From Caprimulgus europaeus (Eukaryota; Chordata; Aves; Caprimulgiformes; Caprimulgidae): a DNA stretch of 64,000 nucleotides. Below the pieces are notes generated by a model, which saw only the letters and a list, made by a program, of their open reading frames with translations, made no database searches and was not told the origin of the DNA. The position numbers and the translations under genes are program-made. Below are positions 56,787 through 64,000 of this stretch, piece after piece (position 1 is the stretch's first letter; each line of letters opens with the position of its first letter). The DNA lies in the NCBI GenBank assembly GCA_907165065.1, contig OU015532.1, positions 46,728,839 to 46,792,838 of the forward strand, given 5' to 3'.

Positions 56787-56915
56787 ATAGGAATATGGTG
56801 AAATATATGAAAATATGAATATGATGAAATATATGAAAAATATATATGAATATATATAAATATATATATAAATAAATATATATATATATATCTATATATA
56901 TATATATATATCTAT
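56787..56915. repeat. Degenerate unit copies and (TA)n tract
   Basis: Another direct copy of the 34-bp family starts at about 56789, decays through ATATGATGAAATATATG, and ends in a (TA)n run with occasional C or AA interruptions (about 56858-56915). Confidence 0.88.
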
Positions 56916-56923
56916 TTCGTATA

Positions 56924-56968
56924 GCTGGGATAGAGGGACCAAGTCTTCTTGCTGGGATAGAGGGACCA
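56924..56968 (+). repeat. Duplicated 18-mer
   Basis: GCTGGGATAGAGGGACCA occurs at 56924-56941 and again at 56951-56968, separated by 9 bp. It sits exactly at the edge of the AT cluster. Confidence 0.95.
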
Positions 56969-58378
56969 TTTCTTCCCACTGGCTTATGAGTAAAGAGTTG
57001 ATATATGTTACCTATCCTGTTACCACTGCAGCAATGTATATAATATATCCCCATCTATCAAAACATAATTGTTGGCCTGCCAGTCCATATTGTCAGGGAG
57101 AAAAGCACTGGTGGTGGTGTTGGAATTGTGAGGGGAAGGGTGGGTGCCATCCTGATTGCTGGGGGTGACTCGTGGGGAAATGGTAGAACAACGTTTGGGT
57201 CTTTGCCTGCAGTTTTCTGTTGCTTGAAATTGTGTTAGAGGGGTTGGGAATGTTGTCACAGGAATGTAATTGTGGATTTGTTTTTAAATCAAATCCTGCA
57301 CAATTAAACACAATAATCAGCGGTGTTTGCCAGGTAGGACAGGTGAGATTTGCCAAAAGCAGGCTAGGGAAATTCTGAAAATAAAGCTGATGTTGTTTTG
57401 CTGAAAGTTTTCTGTTCCTGAAAATGAGGAAGGATGGATTTTTACAAAATGAGGTATTTTGATGAAAGACATCAGGGCGTTGTTCATGTTATTTATCCAT
57501 AGCAAAGATGCATCCAGAAAGCTACTTTGCAAGGAAAACTGAAATAATTTCATGTTACCTGCAAAATTAATGTAACAGTGTCTGAGAAGTAATGTGCCTG
57601 TTCATGTCCTGCAGCCACTGACCCTGGGAATCTTTTTGTGGGGAACCTTCTCTCTGAGGCATTATATCGAGCAGTTCTCATTACAATTCATAAAAATTCA
57701 ATGTTTTCCATTAAATGTTGTTTTGACAAATTTACTAACAATTTGGACCATCTTTTTGGCCCTGCTTGAATCAAGCCAGTCTATGGGAACAGAAGAATCA
57801 ACTTCCAATACTTCTAACCCATATAGTCTAAACATCCATGTGCCAGTTGATATTTACTTTTGCTTCAAGCCCCACACTTCTCAACTGGAGTTTTGTACCT
57901 CTGTATTCTGCTGTTTTGATGGTAACCATGGGGAACATTTGCTGTCTCTCCTCTTCACTTCAAAGCTGGTGACTTTATCAACTCTACATACACCAGATAC
58001 CGCTCTGCAGCATCTGGCTGAGAAGCTGTTTAGTCTCCCTGGGAGAATCTTGGTTTAAATCCATGACTAACAATCATACAAAATTATGTCCAAGACAGAT
58101 GCCTTTCAACTTGTGTAGCCTTTGATATTGGGGTGTATAATGTAGGCAGAACTTCTCAGAACTCTTCAAGGAAATTTTTTAATGTTCTTTTTTCCCCCTG
58201 AAATGTATCTGGAAACAAGCTTGAAGTTTATATATATAAAATATTTAGTTGGCTTTTTGACCTCAAGGAAAGTTTGAAGATATTGCTTATTGCTGTGGTT
58301 TCATCTTGAGATCTTCAAGACCCAAGAGTTATGGCATCAGTTTTTTCACATTTGAGAGTCTTGCTGCTTCAACCCTTA
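56969..58378. other. Unique non-coding stretch
   Basis: No certain gene. A 154-codon frame at 57594-58058 is the longest in repeat-free sequence apart from 62522-63034. It begins close to a TGTCCTGCAG sequence that resembles a splice acceptor, but its translation shows no known domain. Confidence 0.4.
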
Positions 58379-58950
58379 GAATCAGAATCATTCAAGTTAG
58401 GAAAAACCTTTAAGATCATCAAGTCTGATCATAAACCTAACACTGCCAAGTCCACCACCAAGCCATGTCCCTAAGCTTTTTATCTACACAACTTTTAAAT
58501 ACATCGAGGGATGGTGACTCCACCACCTCCCTGGGCAGCCTGTACAAATGCTTGATGACCCTTTAGGTGGAGAAATTTTTCCTAATATCCAACCTAAATC
58601 TCTCCTGGTGCAACCTGAGGCCGTTTCCTCTTGTTCTGTCCCTTGGTCCTTGGTTGAACAGACCCACCCCCACCTCTCTGCACCCTCCTTGCAGGGACTT
58701 GGACAGAGCCAGAAGGTCTCCCCTCAGCCTCCTTTTCTCCAGGCTCAGCACCCCCAGTTCCCTCAGTCGGGAACTCAGCACACTTGTGCTCCAGACCCTT
58801 CCCCAGCTCCGTTCCCTTCTCTGGACACGCTCCAGCACCTCCAGGTCCTTCTTGGAGTCAGGGGCCCAACACTGAACCCAGCACTCGAGCTGCGGCCTCA
58901 CCAGTGCCCAGTGCAGTGGTTTGAGACCTTCCCTGGTCCTACTGGCCACA
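58379..58950 (-). mobile_element. CR1 LINE 3' end
   Basis: The + strand opens with the complement of the CR1 tail (GAATCAGAATCATTCAAG, then AAGATCATCAAGTCTGATC, then ACTGCCAAGTCCACCACC). The minus-strand frame reads [57 protein letters not shown] and FRLDIRKNF. It spans from just after the RT core to the 3' end and is truncated upstream. Its central part is very similar to 12880-13172, marking a shared subfamily. Confidence 0.95.
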
Positions 58951-61670
58951 CTGGTGCTGATACAATACTTGTGGTTGTGGAGACCAAAACTATACAAGTG
59001 TCTTGAAAGGACAGCTAAAAACACCTATCAAAAGCTAGTTTATATACATGTATTTGACTAAATCCAGTGAATAAATCAGTAAAACATTACATTGCTGAGA
59101 AATATGAACATAGGAATAATTAGTCAATATGTAATATTATTATTATTATTACCTTTCTAATGGTAGTTCTTAAAAATCATTAAAGCTGAAACATTTACTT
59201 TGTTTCTAGATTCTAAAATTTTACTTTGCCTTTTTACAATAATTTTTACTGTTTTCCTAACTATTTGGCAAAGGGTCTTCTAAGTCATTGAAAACAGCAG
59301 AACTATTTGTTTGGGAGTGCCAGGGAAATTAATTCTATGCTTAAAACAATTACAGAAGTTAATTAAGGGGGAAATTATTTTTTTATATATATATAAAAAG
59401 GTTTTTTTTATTTAAAAGCATTTGCATTTTAGTTATATCATTTATTTTTATTTAAAACAAACAAACAAACCAAAACAAACCCAAAAAACAAACCCCACAG
59501 GTTTGGGGTTTTTTTAAACATGAAACTCTATTTTTCCTCTTATAGAGGAAACCTCTTTCCTGCAAAAATGGACAAATATCCATTGAATAAATAATGTAGA
59601 TTAAATTAGACAATACTCTATGATCCCAACCCATTTTGTTGCTTACATGCTGAGGATTTGAGTGCCGTGGTAATTCTCTACTGCCCTATGACACATAAGG
59701 TGCCCCTATTACACACAGCTCTGACTGATGTCCCTGGAAGATGGAACAAAAAAAAGCCAAATTCTAATGAATGCAAATATTCACCATTCTGTTCTATCTG
59801 ATTTGTTTTATAAAGGAGGTTAGGGTTAATAAATAAATAATAATAAAAAAGTAAGCTGAGAGAGGCTCAAAGCCTTGAAGCCATTTCTTTAAATTGAGAA
59901 CATTTCTGTATCAGAAAATGACTATTTTTTTTAAAGAAAACACTCATAATTTTCATATTTCAGCATTTCATATTTCAGTTGTTTATCTTTATCATGTAAT
60001 TGCTGCTTCCCATATCCACTCAGTGTTCCATTAGTGTATTTTTCAAAAGAGCAAAGAAAAGAGTGAAACAGAGAGGAGAGAATGGACAAGGACCTCTTAC
60101 TCCTCTAACCCAACAGCTTTTTTGATGGGTTATTTGTTGCCTTTTTCTTTTTTGAGTTGTGAGTTCTAACAAGAACTTTAGAGAAAATAAGACTTTTGAA
60201 TGCTCTTGTAAAATATTGATGCTCTTTTCTCACTGTGAAGCAATACTTTTTAATATTTTGTGTATGCTAACAGAGAGAGATACACTTTTTGTTAGGGTCA
60301 CCAGCATTTGAAGTGGAAAAGATGACTTCAAAATGATTAAATAAGTTATTTTTTTTATCATATTAGTAATTATATTATTTACTGGGTATGCTGCAAACAT
60401 TTTTAGTTCACTGAATGCCAGCTAAAGCTAAAGCAATTTTTCTTTTTTCTCATTTTATGTATATCTATGACCTTTTAATATTGGTTTTTTTTTTATCCTC
60501 ATGTTTGTTATCAGTCACAATAGATGTTGCAGGTTTGTGTTGTGGGCTTCAGTACAAGACTTACCAGGCTCATGCTAATGCTGTCTAGACTGTTTCTATT
60601 TAAATTGTGAGAACGTGACCTACTTTCATCTCTGTCACTGCATCTGCAGATTCTCTTATTCATGTCATATTAATTCAGCCAAGTTTAATGATTGTCCTGC
60701 CTCATTAGTTGGACTTGTAGGACACATATGGGAGACCTCAACTGGGCCAAAACTCATTTTTCAATCATGCCAAGAATATGTCACCATATTTATCCAGCCC
60801 TTTGTGACCTGATGATCTCAAGTAAATATTTCTCCCCGTTATTACTAATGGTTGCTGAGATATATTTTGCAGAGTTTAACAGAACTACTTAATGATGGTC
60901 TGTCCATCTCTACTTTTAATGATGAGTGACTAATGCCCATTCTTATGCATGCAGATGCAGAAACAAGAATTGTATTTGAACACTGACTCAGTTTTTTTCT
61001 TTGAGTATTGAATAGAAGACAATCTTGCACTTTACATGTCTTGGTGCTACGGTTGATTACAGCTCTTGCCAGAGTTTGATGCCTTTTGTTCTTTTGGAAA
61101 TGTAGAAATTTCTTGAGTCTTGTTCGTTGCTATTTGCTGGTTTTCTTACTATATATTAAAATAGTTAGTAAAATAGAAAACATGTCAGCATATTTCACTG
61201 AAGGAAATCAGAGTGGACACAAGATGTTTCAGAGCTGTCCACGAAGGCAGCTGGATTTGTCAATTCAGTATTTAGATCCTCTGGAATATCTCAGCAATTT
61301 TGTGGTGAAATTCCCTCAAACTCCTCTTAACATAATTGCAGTATTATCAGCTTCAATTCTCGTATTATTTCCATAAGCACTACTGCTTTAAATATGCATG
61401 GTGTGCAACATAATATTTCTTAATTATGACTAGAGAAGAAGATAAAAATGCCTCAGGTTACTCAGTTAGTAGGTTGAGTTAACAATAATAAAGTTTTATG
61501 GGTAATTTCTCATTTGGTCTTTGTGCCCCCAAACTTATCTGTTCTTATTTTACTTACTTAGGGGTGCTTTTCAGGGGGTTGAAGAGTGAAATTATTGGTA
61601 AATTTGGCTTAGTTGTTGAAATGTTGCATGTTTTAGGGAGATGATGGTCCCATAGCAAGATTTAGTTGTA
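58951..61670. other. Unique non-coding stretch
   Basis: No gene or interspersed repeat recognised. It holds short ATT and AT runs (59134-59150, 59383-59398), an A/C-rich tract (59455-59500) followed by its partial complement, and repeat-free regulatory-looking blocks at about 60660-60970 and 61180-61380. Confidence 0.5.
59455..59500 (+). repeat. A/C-rich low-complexity tract
   Basis: AAACAAAC and AAACCC-like units. AAACCCC and GGGGTTT just downstream can pair as a small hairpin. Confidence 0.75.
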
Positions 61671-61815
61671 GTTTATTGCTGGTTATTCTTACCACCCTGC
61701 ACTTTAGTGAAAGAGAAACACAAAATACTTCTGACAAGGAGTAATGTATATGGAAGATGAGAAAAATGTTCTGAAAGTTGGGTACTTGGGCATTTACTCA
61801 GTGTGGAGGAAAGAG

Positions 61816-62128
61816 ATTTAACTGTGAGGTTCAAGCAAACAACTTGAACTTCATGTGAAGACTTAACTGCAAGGTTTAAGCAAAGGACTTGAGTGTCATG
61901 TGCAGATTTAACTGCAAGGTTCAGGCAAAGGACTTGAACTTCATCTGCAGATGTAACTGCAAGGTTCAAGCAAAGGACTTGAGTGTCATGTGTAGATTTA
62001 ACTGCAAGGTTCAAGCAAACAACTTGAACTTCATGTGCAGATTTAATTGCAAGGTTCAAGCAAACAACTTGAACTTCATGTGCAGATATAACTGCAAGGT
62101 TCAAGCAAAGGACTTGTGTCATGTGCAG
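61816..62128. repeat. 45-bp minisatellite, seven units
   Basis: Six exact 45-bp units start at 61816, 61861, 61906, 61951, 61996 and 62041, and a 43-bp unit occupies 62086-62128. Each contains CAAGGTTCAAGCAAA or a close variant. Two unit forms alternate: one with GGACTTGAGTGTCATG, the other with CAACTTGAACTTCATG; the third unit is a hybrid. Because 45 is a multiple of three and the unit lacks stops in some frames, both strands show long frames (61889-62134 plus, 61673-62137 minus) with a 15-residue repeat. Confidence 0.96.
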
Positions 62129-62900
62129 ATATAACATGCTGCTATTGCAGGTTTTACAGATGCAATGGAGGAAGCACTACTGCAGTTCCCAAAGCAGTAG
62201 TACACTGTATTACAACCACAAGCAACTCATCAATAACCCCAAGCACGCTAAACATTACACAATTACAAACTTAAAGCATAAACAGTATTCACTGACCCCC
62301 TCCAGGTAAGGGTTCTCAATCCCAAGGAAGCCACCTTAACCAGTGCCCTGATCAAAGAGGGAAGGGTCCGCTTCATGAGCCATCTGGGGAGTTGGAGAAT
62401 TGGCTCCCACCATTTCCAACCTGAATCTTAGGGGTTTTATCCTCTGACTTGCATAATGGTGTGTATGACTATGCCTGAGTGGATTATGTTATCTTCAGCA
62501 GTGTGATGGAGTTTCCCCTTATTGATCTTTATTTTGCTGGTCTGTGATTTTTTTTTTTTGAGTACAAAAGATTGTCCTTTGAAACTGAAGCTGAAACCCT
62601 CCAGCTTTCCTTTTCCTTACTTCCTCAGTTGGATTGAGACTCAGGGCAGACTATTTGTTAAGGGATTTCAAGGCTCAGCTCAGGTTTTGGTTTTTTTGGA
62701 TGGTGCAGCCACCACCCTGTTTGGTTTAGGGCTTATCAGACAATCCAGGGCTGAGCTCTCAGAGTTCCCCATGAGATATCTCTGCAGAGAGACGGGGCCT
62801 CAAGGCAATCCAAGGCTGAGTCACTTTTGTAACCCCTCTGTGAGTCACCTGTGTGCACTAGACATTGTGACCCTTGTTTGTGAACTATGGGCTGGACTAT
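62129..62900. other. Unclassified, possibly LTR-like sequence downstream of the minisatellite
   Basis: This segment is more GC-balanced than the average of the window and has the texture of an old interspersed element. A small hairpin ACTACTGC/GCAGTAGT flanks a 10-base loop near 62176. CAATCCAGGGCTGAG and CAATCCAAGGCTGAG recur about 65 bp apart. Read on the minus strand, the minisatellite lies downstream of it and an AATAAA lies beyond at 61677-61672, an order seen in some LTRs and also in transcript ends. I could not identify LTR ends, so no family is assigned. The 170-codon plus-strand frame 62522-63034 has no recognised domain. Confidence 0.3.
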
Positions 62901-64000
62901 CCATAAACCTAGTCTTGCTAAACATGCATGCATGGATGGGAAAAAATAAATTAAGAATAGCACTTTTGGTGACTTTAGTTGTGGAGAAAGCTGAAAATAG
63001 AAAACTCATGTGGAGTTCAGAAAGCAGATTGTGAAAGATGTAAGTACTCCTTGCCTAATCAGATGTTCTAGGTGTGGTCACTAATCATTAGAAGAGAATT
63101 ACTCTATGTGCACATCATTGGGATATAGGAGTTATTCAGTGTGTAGCCTGCTACTGAAGGAAGTCCTCTTCATCTCAGCAGATGAAATAACCCTCTGTAC
63201 AAAAGATTCAGACAAGAACTACAGACTATGTAAACCTTTAGGTAGATCTTGAGTGGCTTGTAAGTGGTTGCTAGGCCTTCTGTTGTGTTTCTACACCACT
63301 GTGTATGGTTCTGAAGGGATAAATTAGGAACTTTGATAGTAGGAGTCCATGTTCAGATTTAATGTGTTGCATAGTTCCTGAAATGCCTATTGTATCCAGC
63401 ACACAGTTGTCTTCATTGCTTTGGTGTTCAAAGAAAAAGCAGAGGATCCTAAAATCAGAGAATTAGCAAACTCTCATACAAATGTTTTTTAATACTTCAG
63501 AATCTCGGTGCTTTTCACTGAGATTATTAATTTTCCTTCTTATATATATTTTTTTTTAATTAATATGAGGAAGTGCATCTAACGTGAATATTTTCCACAG
63601 AAATCTTTTTGAATGTGAAACAGAGCTGCTACAAACATAGGCAGCTCATTGTGTGAGGGTTGTATTTGGACTAGATCTTCCAAAAGTGAATGTACATTTG
63701 CAATTAGCTATGACTCACAGAGCATTAAAACTCTGCAGTGAATTAATTGTATATAAAACCCCAGAAAATGTAAAACTTAGAATAACTTTGGTAACAGCAG
63801 AAGAAAAGCTTCAAAGTTATAAGATATTCAGAATTCTTTTCCTGTGTGCTTGTTAGGGAAATAGTCCTTCCTTCCTGTTTGTGTCAAGCACTCAACAAGT
63901 ATCAGTGTCAGAAGCTTTTCATTACTACCTAGAGCAGCCTAGAATGGTTGAGTTTGCAAGGATATGTTTGTTTCCATTAATTAATTTTTAAAATAAATCT
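62901..64000. other. Unique non-coding stretch
   Basis: Nothing recognisable apart from a short AT/T run at 63541-63560. Confidence 0.5.

Noticed and set aside
61816-62128. Regularly spaced repeats, considered as a CRISPR array
   Set aside because: Units are contiguous with no unique spacers, and the context is vertebrate DNA.

Overview
The window looks like avian nuclear DNA, most likely from a songbird. It carries many 5'-truncated CR1 LINE fragments with the bird-type 3' tail (variants of ATTCTATGATT), several short LTRs resembling finch and other passerine ERV LTRs, no recognisable SINEs, and an AT-rich background with many simple repeats. The species call is inferred from repeat content; no gene anchors it.

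I find no convincing protein-coding exon, rRNA, tRNA or CRISPR array. The longer open frames lie in CR1 remnants, in tandem arrays whose unit contains no stop codon, or in unique sequence with no recognisable family. The window therefore reads as an intergenic desert or part of a very large intron. Most of its base pairs are unique sequence that I cannot assign.

Layout: 1-5.8 kb unique, with one element-like block near 4.5 kb; 5.8-6.4 kb a solo LTR (type A, +); 6.4-12.9 kb unique with AT and 9-bp microsatellites; 12.9-13.2 kb a CR1 pair (-); 14.5-14.8 kb a fragment of a different LTR; 15.2-15.85 kb a T-rich array almost free of G on the + strand; 15.9-21.2 kb unique; 21.2-21.6 kb a solo LTR (type A, -) with a perfect 5-bp target duplication; 23.4-27.8 kb three CR1 tails; 29.0-29.8 kb an LTR (type B, +) split by a CR1; 33.0-33.3 kb a partial type A LTR; 35.9-36.4 kb a CR1 scrap and an ATTTT array; 36.5-41.2 kb unique with regulatory-looking blocks; 41.25-42.1 kb the largest CR1 (+); 43.6-43.9 kb a three-copy minisatellite; 47.0 and 49.3 kb CR1 (-); 53.0 kb an exact 20 x 8-bp polypyrimidine array; 55.4-56.0 kb a type B LTR (-); 56.6-56.9 kb a cruciform-prone AT cluster; 58.4-58.95 kb CR1 (-); 61.8-62.1 kb a 45-bp minisatellite in a possibly retroviral or transcribed context.

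No genes act together here. The most interesting material is of two kinds: structured repeats (the 45-bp array, the AT cruciform, the G-free array with a palindrome at its junction, a Z-DNA hairpin), and repeat-free blocks dense in homeodomain, TCF/LEF, octamer and MEIS-like motifs that could be conserved non-coding elements. Conservation cannot be judged from one sequence, so those calls are low-confidence inference. Identities quoted between repeat copies are by eye.
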